The notes beneath the pieces are model-generated. The model was not told the origin of the DNA and ran no database searches. It saw only the letters and a program-made list of their open reading frames with translations. Shown one piece after another: positions 1-5,787 of a stretch of 9,425 nt of DNA (the first letter of the stretch is position 1; every line of letters starts with the position of its first letter). The stretch covers positions 1 to 9,425 of the forward strand of contig PGXR01000122.1 in the NCBI GenBank assembly GCA_002839245.1, given 5' to 3'. The position numbers and the translations under genes are program-made. Source of the DNA: Spirochaetae bacterium HGW-Spirochaetae-7 (lineage in GTDB: Bacteria > Spirochaetota > Spirochaetia > Treponematales > UBA12059).

Positions 1-128
1 GAAGATGCTTCTCTGGCTACATCGGTACCTTTTTCGCCCATCGCAATTCCAATATTGGAAGCTTTCAAGGCAGGTGCATCGTTGATCCCATCGCCGGTCA
101 TGGCAACAATCTCCCTGTTCCTTTTCAG
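1..128 (-). pseudogene. Internal fragment of a P-type cation-transporting ATPase, cut off by the window edge and by a junction
   Basis: Read on the minus strand with codons ending at position 101, this piece encodes LKRNREIVAMTGDGINDAP, then ALKASNIGIAMG and GTDVAREAS. These are the hallmark hinge residues of the P domain of P-type ATPases (TGDGxNDxPAL, GIAMG, GTDVA.EA), most like the P2 calcium/cation pump group. They coordinate Mg2+ and close the phosphorylation site in the cytoplasmic catalytic domain. Similarity begins abruptly at about 128; upstream (higher coordinates) the same frame gives residues with no P-type ATPase character, so the upstream part of the P domain, including the DKTGT phosphorylation motif, is missing. 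The downstream part runs off the left edge. G+C of positions 1-120 is 60 of 120, against about two thirds just downstream. It is either a gene remnant from transfer or rearrangement, or a mis-joined sequence end. The family call is firm; the biological reality of the junction is not. Confidence 0.7.
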
Positions 129-360
129 GGACAGGGTATGGCAGGTCAGGATAGCGGAACCGTACGCATTGCCGGTGTTCGGCTTCACGGTCGGCGCGAC
201 GCCGGAACGCGCGGCGTCATCGCTTGGTTCGCCGTCTCTCGCGCTCGAGGGCTCGTACGAATGGGTGCTGCCCGGCGAAGCCTGGCCGGTACGGCTACGC
301 GGCCTGGTCGACCCGGGAGGCGCCATCAGGGAAGTCTACGTCTACCGGGCGGACTTCTAG
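127..360 (+). CDS. C-terminal remnant of an unrecognised protein, 5' end lost
   Basis: An open plus-strand frame ends with TAG at 358-360, just upstream of aroDE, and its last part overlaps the Shine-Dalgarno of aroDE (AGGAA, 359-363). From about 127 the product begins RDRVWQVRIAEPYALPVFGF and ends IREVYVYRADF, with a compact, beta-rich, aromatic character and typical high-GC codon use, so it looks like a real gene end of about 77 residues. The frame can be read upstream to an ATG at 55, but 55-126 lies in the antisense of the P-type ATPase fragment, so that start is almost certainly not genuine. I do not recognise the family. It was probably the upstream gene of the aroDE-era operon before it was cut at the junction near 126-138. 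Confidence 0.45.
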   Translation, partial: RDRVWQVRIAEPYALPVFGFTVGATPERAASSLGSPSLALEGSYEWVLPGEAWPVRLRGLVDPGGAIREVYVYRADF

Positions 361-368
361 GAACGGCC

Positions 369-1871
369 ATGCCGAAGATATGCCTGTGCCTTACCGGCAC
401 CACGATAGCCCAGGATCTCGCCGCCCTCGAAAGGTTCAGGGACAAGGTTGACATGGTCGAGTTGCGGGCCGACTACCTTGACCCCGGCGAATTGTTCCAC
501 ATCCGTTCCTTTCCGGAGAAAGCCGGCATTCCGGCGATACTCACCGTCAGGCGCCGTTCCGACGGTGGCAGGTTCGACCTCGGAGAAGGTGTGCGGCTCG
601 TCATTTTCGGCCGGGGGCTCGCGTTCGCCGATTCGGACCAGCGAAAGAATTTCGCCTATGTCGACATCGAGTGGGATTTCCATATTCCATCGATACAGGA
701 AGCTGCGCGCACCTTCGGAACCAGGATCATTCGCTCGAAGCATTACATGGACGGGATGCCCGAAGACATCGACAAGGTTTGGCGGGATTTGTCTGCCAGG
801 CCCTACGAGATCCCCAAGCTGGCCGTCAACACGAAGGGCCTGAATGACGTCAACTCAGTCTTCAGGTTGTTCGAGGGAGGCACGGCCGACAAGGACAGGG
901 TCGTCGTCAGCATGGGCGAATACGGTTTCTGCACCAGGGTACTCGCCGGGCGCCTGGGGAGCATGCTCGTCTACGCCAGCGCGAGCGGCGACGGTTTCGA
1001 GCCCGCCTCGCCTGGACAACTCGAACCGGCGAGCCTCATAGACACCTACCGCGTCAGGGATTACTCGCCCGAATGGAATCTCTTCGGCATCCTTGGCGGG
1101 CCTGCGGTCATCCACTCGCAGTCGCCGACCATCCATAACAGCGGATTTGCCGAGCTCGGTATCAAGTCGCTGTACCTGCCGTTCCCAGCTGATGACGTCG
1201 ATCCCTTCATGGCCCTGGCAAAGCGCCTCGACCTGCAGGGCTTTTCCATTACCGTGCCGTTCAAGGAAAAGATCCTCCAGCGGCTTTCCCGGACTTCCGC
1301 CGAGGTGGATGCTATCGGGGCCTGCAACACGGCCGTCCGCGACGGCTCCGAATGGATAGGCTACAACACCGACTCCTACGGGTTCTCCGCCGACGTACGC
1401 CGCTTCCTGGGCGTCGAATCGCTCGACGGCGTCATGACGACGATCGTCGGCGCGGGCGGCGCCGCAAGAGCCGTCGCCTACGCGCTCAAGTCGCTCGGCG
1501 CCAAGGCCTGCGTCATAAACCGCAGCATGTCCAAGGCGAAGCGCCTGGCCGAGACGTACGGCTTCGAGTGGTCGGGCATGACCGAGCGGGCGGCGGACCT
1601 GATGGAGCGGTACAACGACCTGATTGTCCAGACCACGTCGGTAGGACTCGAAGGCGGCGAGGACGGGGATCCGATAGACTGGTACGAATTCAACGGCCGC
1701 GAGGCCCTGTACGAGACGATATACACGCCGCCGGAAACGCAGGTCATGCGGCGCGCCAGGGCGGCCGGGTGCCGCGTCTCCAACGGCCTCGGCATGCTGC
1801 AGGCCCAGGCCGAAGCCCAGTTCTCGCTGTTTACCGGAAAGGATTATCCATCATCGATACGCCGCGTCTAG
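369..1871 (+). CDS. aroDE: Bifunctional type I 3-dehydroquinate dehydratase / shikimate 5-dehydrogenase
   Basis: This 500-residue fusion should catalyse two consecutive cytoplasmic steps of the shikimate pathway: dehydration of 3-dehydroquinate to 3-dehydroshikimate, then NADPH-dependent reduction to shikimate. The dehydratase half (about 1-230) shows VELRADYL (30-37), DIEW (99-102), the catalytic His125 in SKHYMDGMP, the Schiff-base Lys150 in IPKLAV, MGEYG (182-186) and SPGQLEPA (214-221). The dehydrogenase half (about 237-500) shows SQSPTIHN (250-257), FSITVPFK with catalytic Lys299, GACNTA (317-322), GYNTDSYG with catalytic Asp335, the NADP-binding loop GAGGAARA (361-368), NRS (384-386), and the terminal GMLQAQAEAQF. 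The ATG at 369 is preceded by AGGAA at 359-363. An in-frame ATG at 138 would add 77 low-complexity Arg/Gly-rich residues and is rejected. era follows after 20 nt, probably in the same transcript. All key catalytic residues are present, so both activities are expected. Confidence 0.96.
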   Translation: MPKICLCLTGTTIAQDLAALERFRDKVDMVELRADYLDPGELFHIRSFPEKAGIPAILTVRRRSDGGRFDLGEGVRLVIFGRGLAFADSDQRKNFAYVDIEWDFHIPSIQEAARTFGTRIIRSKHYMDGMPEDIDKVWRDLSARPYEIPKLAVNTKGLNDVNSVFRLFEGGTADKDRVVVSMGEYGFCTRVLAGRLGSMLVYASASGDGFEPASPGQLEPASLIDTYRVRDYSPEWNLFGILGGPAVIHSQSPTIHNSGFAELGIKSLYLPFPADDVDPFMALAKRLDLQGFSITVPFKEKILQRLSRTSAEVDAIGACNTAVRDGSEWIGYNTDSYGFSADVRRFLGVESLDGVMTTIVGAGGAARAVAYALKSLGAKACVINRSMSKAKRLAETYGFEWSGMTERAADLMERYNDLIVQTTSVGLEGGEDGDPIDWYEFNGREALYETIYTPPETQVMRRARAAGCRVSNGLGMLQAQAEAQFSLFTGKDYPSSIRRV

Positions 1872-1881
1872 ACCCGGCGAA

Positions 1882-1887
1882 AGGAGG
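1882..1887 (+). promoter_or_regulatory. Shine-Dalgarno of era, fixing a GTG start
   Basis: AGGAGG lies in the 20-nt gap after the aroDE stop, 4 nt before the GTG at 1892. No ATG in the era frame gives a plausible N-terminus: the open frame extends upstream into the antisense-like Arg-rich reading of aroDE, whereas GTG 1892 places the P-loop at residue 14, as expected for Era. Confidence 0.8.
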
Positions 1888-1891
1888 GCTC

Positions 1892-2776
1892 GTGCCCGAC
1901 GTACACAAATCGGCCTTCGTGGCGGTCATCGGAAGACCGTCGGCAGGCAAGTCGACCCTGATCAACTCGATATGCGGCGAGAAAGTCGCCATAGTCTCAC
2001 CCGTTCCCCAGACTACGCGCAACACCGTGCGCGGCATCAAGACGGGCGAGGGCTACCAACTGGTATTCCTCGACACGCCAGGCCTCCACGACTCCGAGAA
2101 GGCGATGAACAGGCGCCTGCGCGACGTCGCGCTGCACGCCCTGAAGGATGCCGACCTTGTACTCTACGTGATGGACACCACGAGGGCTCCCGGCCCCGAA
2201 GAGGAGGCCATCGTCACGCGCGTGGCTCCCTTCGCGGGCAAGACCCTGGTCGCCGTCAACAAGATCGACGCCAGGGAATCGGACATAGCCAGGGCCAGGC
2301 TCTACCTCGCCGGGCACATGTCGGGTGCCCGCGCCTTCGACATATCGGCCGAGAAGGGAACAGGCGTCGAAGCCCTCGTCGCGGCGCTCGCCGAGACGGC
2401 GCCGCCCGGACCCGCGTATTACCCCGCCGAATTCTACACCGACCAGGAACCCGTGTTCCGTATCGCCGAGACAATCCGCGAGAAGGTCTTCCTGCACACG
2501 AGGAACGAGGTGCCCCACGCGGTCTACGTCGAGTACAAGTCGCACCACATGCTCGACGACGGCACGCTCGTCTACGAAGGCGACCTCATCGTCGAGCGGG
2601 AAACGCAGAAGGGCATACTGATCGGGGCCGGCGGTTCGATGATTCGGCAGATCCGCGAGGAGGCGGAGCACGACCTCGGCGAGATATTCGACTACGCGGT
2701 CAGGCTGTCCATCAAGGTCCGCGTCGTTCCCGACTGGAAGAAGGACGACAGGATACTCAAGAAGCTTATCCAGTAG
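1892..2776 (+). CDS. era: GTPase Era, 16S rRNA-binding ribosome assembly factor
   Basis: Era is a GTPase that binds the 3' end of 16S rRNA and the immature 30S subunit and couples ribosome maturation to growth; it acts in the cytoplasm, partly at the membrane. The product is 294 residues, normal for the family. GTPase motifs are in order: G1 GRPSAGKST (14-22), G2 region PQTTRN (39-44), G3 DTPG (61-64), G4 NKID (123-126), G5 ISAEKG (151-156). The C-terminal third is a KH RNA-binding domain, with ERETQKGILIGAGG matching the QKGIIIG..G core of Era. The P-loop has Ser-Ala where most Era proteins have Asn-Val; as far as I recall, spirochaete Era proteins also carry Ser there. Translation starts at GTG 1892, which is supported by AGGAGG. 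It follows aroDE closely and converges with pth. Confidence 0.96.
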   Translation: MPDVHKSAFVAVIGRPSAGKSTLINSICGEKVAIVSPVPQTTRNTVRGIKTGEGYQLVFLDTPGLHDSEKAMNRRLRDVALHALKDADLVLYVMDTTRAPGPEEEAIVTRVAPFAGKTLVAVNKIDARESDIARARLYLAGHMSGARAFDISAEKGTGVEALVAALAETAPPGPAYYPAEFYTDQEPVFRIAETIREKVFLHTRNEVPHAVYVEYKSHHMLDDGTLVYEGDLIVERETQKGILIGAGGSMIRQIREEAEHDLGEIFDYAVRLSIKVRVVPDWKKDDRILKKLIQ

Positions 2777-2778
2777 CA

Positions 2779-2820
2779 GCGTCGGAAGCCCGCAGCAGGC
2801 CCGCCGCCTGGCTTCGACGC
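2779..2820. terminator. Inverted repeat between convergent era and pth, possible bidirectional terminator
   Basis: The left arm GCGTCGGAAGCC (2779-2790) pairs with GGCTTCGACGC (2810-2820) to form an 11-bp stem with one bulged G, around a GC-rich loop of 19 nt. It fills almost the whole 44-bp gap between the era stop (2776) and the pth stop (2821). There is no T-run on either side, so it is not a textbook intrinsic terminator. Its position between converging genes makes a terminator or a 3'-end-stabilising hairpin the likeliest role. Confidence 0.5.
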
Positions 2821-3396
2821 CTACGCCAGCCCGTTGGACTTGGCGTAGGATGCGAGCGCTTCGTCGAAACCCCGTTCCATGCAGATGTCCAGGGCCGTCT
2901 CGGCGCGGGGGAAGATAGAGCACTCGAGCTTCCCGCGTTCGTCCTTCGAGAAATCGGACAGCACGTAGCCGGCGATGTCGTCGTGGTTGGGCCTGCCGAT
3001 GCCGAAGCGCAGGCGCATGAAATCCGGCGTGCCCAGCCGCTCCTTCATCGAGCGCAGGCCGTTGTGCCCGCCCAGCCCGCCGCCCTTCTTGAACCCGAAG
3101 AAGCCGAAGCCCAGCTCGAGCTCGTCGTGGATGACCAGAATCTCGGCGGGTTCCACCTTGTAGAATCGCGCCAGCTCTGCGACGCTATCGCCGGACAGGT
3201 TCATGTACGTATCGGGAACGATGAACCAGACCCGGCCGGCGACTGTTTCCAGCTGCGCCCAGCGGCCCTTGAAGCCGTGCTTCCACGCGAGCGACCGGCC
3301 CAGGGCCAGTGACTCCAGGAATAGCCATGCGACATTGTGCCTGTTGCCCGAGTACTCGCGGCCGTGGTTGCCGAGGAACGCGTATAGCTTGATCAT
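2821..3396 (-). CDS. pth: Peptidyl-tRNA hydrolase
   Basis: Pth cleaves the ester bond of peptidyl-tRNA released from stalled ribosomes, recycling tRNA in the cytoplasm. Starting from the ATG at 3394-3396 the product is 191 residues, the normal length, and the key residues fall at or near the E. coli positions: Asn10 in FLGNHGREY (normally GLGNPGxxY), catalytic His20 in NRHNV, Asn66 in TYMNLSG, Asp91 in IHDELEL, and Asn112 in GGLGGHNGLRS. FMRLRFGIGRP and GYVLSDF are also family signatures. The frame stays open to another ATG at 3433-3435, but that adds 13 residues not seen in Pth. No clear Shine-Dalgarno precedes the chosen ATG. A -10-like box ends 9 nt before it, so the mRNA may have almost no leader. 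The Pro-to-His change in the GNPG motif is a mild oddity outside the catalytic set. Confidence 0.94.
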   Translation of the reverse strand: MIKLYAFLGNHGREYSGNRHNVAWLFLESLALGRSLAWKHGFKGRWAQLETVAGRVWFIVPDTYMNLSGDSVAELARFYKVEPAEILVIHDELELGFGFFGFKKGGGLGGHNGLRSMKERLGTPDFMRLRFGIGRPNHDDIAGYVLSDFSKDERGKLECSIFPRAETALDICMERGFDEALASYAKSNGLA

Positions 3397-3405
3397 GCGG
3401 ACCAC

Positions 3406-3434
3406 AGCATAGCGAGCCGCCGAGGATTTGACCA
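3406..3434 (-). promoter_or_regulatory. Predicted pth promoter
   Basis: On the minus strand TGGTCA (3429-3434, 4 of 6 matches to TTGACA) is followed after 17 nt by TATGCT (3406-3411). A start site 6-7 nt further on would lie only 2-3 nt before the pth ATG at 3396. The -35 overlaps that of the divergent pyrophosphatase promoter. Confidence 0.45.
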
Positions 3435-3457
3435 TCGGGCGGCCGCGGGGCTACACT
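3428..3457 (+). promoter_or_regulatory. Predicted pyrophosphatase promoter, giving a leaderless mRNA
   Basis: TTGACC (3428-3433), an 18-nt spacer and TACACT (3452-3457) fit a sigma-70-type promoter. Only 7 nt separate the -10 box from the ATG at 3465, so transcription should begin at or next to the A of the start codon. There is no Shine-Dalgarno in the gap, which fits a leaderless transcript. Confidence 0.55.
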
Positions 3458-3464
3458 GGCGACC

Positions 3465-5120
3465 ATGAACGAAACGACATACGTACTGGGGCACAAGAAT
3501 CCCGACACCGACTCGGTCGTCGCCGCTACGGCATACGCCCACCTGAAGCGCGAGCTCGGATTCCCGCAGTGCGTGGCGGCCAGGGCCGGCAAGATGAGCC
3601 CGCAGGCCGAGTACGTCTTCGAGCGTTTCGTGGTGCCGTTCCCGGTGTTCATACCCGACCTCGTGCCCAAGGTCGAGTACTACATGGGCGCCGGAGCGCG
3701 CGTCGTCGACCGGGGGACGCCGCTGTGGGACGCGTTGGCGATGATGAACCAGAGCGGCCAGAAGGCCCTGCCCATAGTGGACGAGGACGGGCGCTACCGC
3801 GCCATGCTCCATTACAGCTCGTTCGCCCAGAACATCCTCAAGAAAATCAACCCACACAAGAAGGCGGTCATCCCCACAAGCGTCTCGAGGCTCCAGGCAA
3901 CGATCAAGGCCCAGCCGATATGCAGCTTCAGGCCCGACGAGCAGTTCAAGGCGCATGTCCTCGTGGCGGCCCTCGAGACTGAGAGCTTCAAGCGCCACCT
4001 GGACGCCGAGTCGAAGGACACCGTCATAATCATCGTCGGGGACAGGACCGACGTCCAGCGCTACGCCATCGAGTCCAGGGTGAGGGTGCTGATAGTCACG
4101 AACGGCACCCTGCTTGGCAGGGACCTCAAGGAGCTGGCCGAGGCCAACGGCGTCTCGGTGCTCGCCTCGCCGTACGACACCTCGAGTACCAGCCTCCTGG
4201 TCATCTACTCCACGCCGGTCGAGACCATGGGCGACGAATCGATCCGCACCGTCCGCCGGCACGAGACCCTCAGGCGCGCACGCGAGGCGATTGCCGAGAG
4301 CCCCAGCCGATCGGTGCCGGTCCTTGACGAGGACGGCAGGGTCGTCGGCCTCTTCGACGAGGGAGACCTGATACGCGAACCCAACGTCAGCCTGATACTC
4401 GTCGACCACAACGAGCTGGGGCAGGCGGTCGAGGGCGCCGAGCACTACCGCATCATCGAAGTGATAGACCACCACCGCCTCGGCGCTTTCAGCACCCGCT
4501 ACCCCATCACCTTCATCAACCGCGTCGTCGGCTCGACGAGCACTATCATAGCGTCGATGTACCGCGACGCGAAGGTCCCCATCCCCAAGCCTATCGCGTC
4601 GCTGCTCCTGGCCGGCATCCTGTCCGATACGCTGATACTCAAGTCGGCGACCGTCACCGACATCGACCACGAGATGGCGGAATACCTGTCGAACATTGCC
4701 GACCTTGAAATCGACGAGTTCGGGCGGGATATCATGAGCTCAGCGAGCATAGTCTCCAAGAAACCGGTGGCGGAGATAGTCAGGCTGGACATGAAGGAGT
4801 ACGGCGCGGCGAACGTGTCGTTCACCGTGAGCCAGGTCGAGGTGCAGTCGCCCCAGGAGATACTCGAGCGCTCGGCGGAGGTCGCATCGGAGCTGGCCGC
4901 GCTGCGCATGAAGGGCGAGCACTACTTCAGCGCGCTGATGGTCACCGACATCACCGAGCTGTCGAGCATACTGTTCGTCGAGGGAGACAAGGAATTCGTA
5001 TCGATGCTCCGTTTCCCAAGGCTCGACGAACGTACCTTCGAACTCAAGGACGTGCTGTCGCGCAAGAAGCAGCTCGTGCCGCTCCTCATCGAGCTGACGG
5101 AGAAGGTGGTCGGACCCTAG
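3465..5120 (+). CDS. ppaC: CBS/DRTGG-regulated manganese-dependent inorganic pyrophosphatase (family II)
   Basis: This cytoplasmic family II enzyme hydrolyses pyrophosphate to phosphate and so drives biosynthetic reactions forward. At 551 residues it is much longer than the roughly 310-residue plain form because a regulatory insert splits the DHH domain. In order: metal-binding GHKNPDTDS (9-17; His10, Asp14, Asp16), first CBS region (about 68-125), DRTGG-like domain with GDRTD (192-196), second CBS region (about 246-305), VDHNE (313-317), IDHHRL (334-339), AGILSDT (383-389), and a DHHA2 domain ending in substrate-binding SRKKQ (532-536). All metal and phosphate ligands seen in the family are present. 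In characterised members, CBS domains bind AMP/ADP (inhibitory or activating), and forms with a DRTGG domain also respond to diadenosine polyphosphates; that regulation is inferred here from domain content. The ATG at 3465 begins right at the conserved N-terminus. Confidence 0.95.
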   Translation: MNETTYVLGHKNPDTDSVVAATAYAHLKRELGFPQCVAARAGKMSPQAEYVFERFVVPFPVFIPDLVPKVEYYMGAGARVVDRGTPLWDALAMMNQSGQKALPIVDEDGRYRAMLHYSSFAQNILKKINPHKKAVIPTSVSRLQATIKAQPICSFRPDEQFKAHVLVAALETESFKRHLDAESKDTVIIIVGDRTDVQRYAIESRVRVLIVTNGTLLGRDLKELAEANGVSVLASPYDTSSTSLLVIYSTPVETMGDESIRTVRRHETLRRAREAIAESPSRSVPVLDEDGRVVGLFDEGDLIREPNVSLILVDHNELGQAVEGAEHYRIIEVIDHHRLGAFSTRYPITFINRVVGSTSTIIASMYRDAKVPIPKPIASLLLAGILSDTLILKSATVTDIDHEMAEYLSNIADLEIDEFGRDIMSSASIVSKKPVAEIVRLDMKEYGAANVSFTVSQVEVQSPQEILERSAEVASELAALRMKGEHYFSALMVTDITELSSILFVEGDKEFVSMLRFPRLDERTFELKDVLSRKKQLVPLLIELTEKVVGP

Positions 5121-5497
5121 TCCGTCTCCCGGCCCGCCCCTCGCCTGAAACTGGCAACGAAGCCATCCCTGGACAGGTAGTTGCTCTGGGCGACCAGGGA
5201 GCCGCCGCGGTAGAAGCGGACGTAGGGAACCGAGCGGTTGCCCAGGACGTCTTCTTTCCACGCCATGAACGGCTCGTAAAAATCCTCGTTGTCGTACTCG
5301 AGGTAGAACGCCTTTGCTCCGGAAGCCTCGACCGCGGCGTCCAGCCAGGTCGACATCATCGACCATTGCGGGCACCAGCTCTGCGTCAGCACCACCGCCA
5401 CCAGGTCAGCCGCCCCGACGACGTCCTGCCCGAAATCACTGCCGTCCATCGCCTCGGCGCACTGGGCCGCCGTCAATTTCATCGCCGCAAGTCCCAT
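5117..5497 (-). CDS. Thioredoxin-fold protein with a single active-site cysteine (WCPQW)
   Basis: The 126-residue product has a thioredoxin-like layout: a beta strand (LVAVVLTQ) leading into WCPQW at 41-45, an acidic central part, then SVPYVRFYRGGSLV, where the Pro at about 91 would be the cis-proline facing the active site. The second cysteine of the usual WCxxC is replaced by Trp, so it cannot cycle as an ordinary dithiol thioredoxin; Cys13 is the only other cysteine. It may act as a monothiol, a sulfur-transfer partner or a non-catalytic thioredoxin fold. The ATG at 5495-5497 is supported by GGAG at 5507-5510 (minus strand), 9 nt upstream; an internal ATG five codons on is possible. Its gene starts 13 nt after the ThiS-like gene, so the two form an operon. 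Its stop overlaps the pyrophosphatase stop in a shared CTAG. Confidence 0.78.
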   Translation of the reverse strand: MGLAAMKLTAAQCAEAMDGSDFGQDVVGAADLVAVVLTQSWCPQWSMMSTWLDAAVEASGAKAFYLEYDNEDFYEPFMAWKEDVLGNRSVPYVRFYRGGSLVAQSNYLSRDGFVASFRRGAGRETD

Positions 5498-5510
5498 GCT
5501 TTTCCGCTCC

Positions 5511-5714
5511 TCAACCGCCCGACATCAGGTGCGCCGCCTCGACGACATCGCCGTCGGCAACCCGCGCCGTATCCCATTCATCCCTTGCCACGAGCACGCC
5601 GTTCACCTTCACGATGATGAGCGGGAACGACCATGACTTGGCCGCGAGGAGTCCCCTGACCGACAGGTGGTCCGGTTCGAGACACTCCGTGCTTCCGTTC
5701 AGCTTTATAGTCAT
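5511..5714 (-). CDS. ThiS/MoaD-family sulfur carrier protein
   Basis: The 67-residue product has the ubiquitin-like beta-grasp pattern of ThiS: N-terminal MTIKLNG, central LIIVKVNGVLVARDEWD, then VADGDVVEAA, and the obligatory Gly-Gly C-terminus (MSGG). Proteins of this kind are adenylated at the terminal glycine by a ThiF/MoeB enzyme and carry sulfur as a thiocarboxylate for thiamine thiazole, molybdopterin/tungstopterin or other sulfur insertions. The NGxxV.R..W and GDxVE pattern resembles ThiS more than MoaD. No thiazole synthase or ThiF/MoeB gene is visible nearby, so the acceptor is unknown; an AOR operon 2 kb away leaves a role in tungsten-pterin supply possible. The start is the ATG at 5712-5714. 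It has only a weak AAGG 2 nt upstream, and a -10 box lies 6 nt away. Confidence 0.83.
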   Translation of the reverse strand: MTIKLNGSTECLEPDHLSVRGLLAAKSWSFPLIIVKVNGVLVARDEWDTARVADGDVVEAAHLMSGG

Positions 5715-5720
5715 ACCTTG

Positions 5721-5747
5721 AATATACCATCAAACCCGCCTTGTCAT
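5721..5747 (-). promoter_or_regulatory. Predicted promoter of the sulfur carrier / thioredoxin-like operon
   Basis: On the minus strand ATGACA (5742-5747, 5 of 6 matches to the -35 consensus) precedes TATATT (5721-5726) by a short 15-nt spacer. Only 6 nt (CAAGGT) separate the -10 box from the ATG, so the transcript should start at the start codon. Confidence 0.5.
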
Positions 5748-5753
5748 CACCTG

Positions 5754-5781
5754 TGTACAAACCCGTCACGAGGCGTATACT
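5754..5781 (+). promoter_or_regulatory. Predicted histidine kinase promoter, giving a leaderless mRNA
   Basis: A good -10 box, TATACT (5776-5781), has a weak -35 TGTACA (5754-5759, 4 of 6) with a 16-nt spacer. The ATG at 5788 is 6 nt beyond the -10 box and no Shine-Dalgarno fits between them, again predicting a leaderless transcript. Confidence 0.5.
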
Positions 5782-5787
5782 GCAGCG

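Noticed and set aside
138..368. N-terminal extension of aroDE from an ATG at 138
   Set aside because: The 77 added residues are Arg/Gly-rich, do not resemble AroD, and overlap the better-looking frame ending at 360. The ATG at 369 has a Shine-Dalgarno and starts at the conserved N-terminus.
1997..2923. Minus-strand open frame of 308 codons opposite era
   Set aside because: Composition and lack of motifs indicate a shadow of era.
1972..3312. Plus-strand open frame of 446 codons overlapping era and the reverse of pth
   Set aside because: It is Arg/Pro-rich with no recognisable motif, and it conflicts with two clear genes.
3397..3435. Upstream ATG at 3435 for pth
   Set aside because: It would add 13 residues before the conserved MIKLYAFLGN start and shift the catalytic residues away from their usual positions.
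3393..4670. Minus-strand open frame of 425 codons opposite the pyrophosphatase gene
   Set aside because: It is a high-GC antisense shadow with low-complexity Arg/Asp/Val composition; the plus-strand gene has all family motifs.
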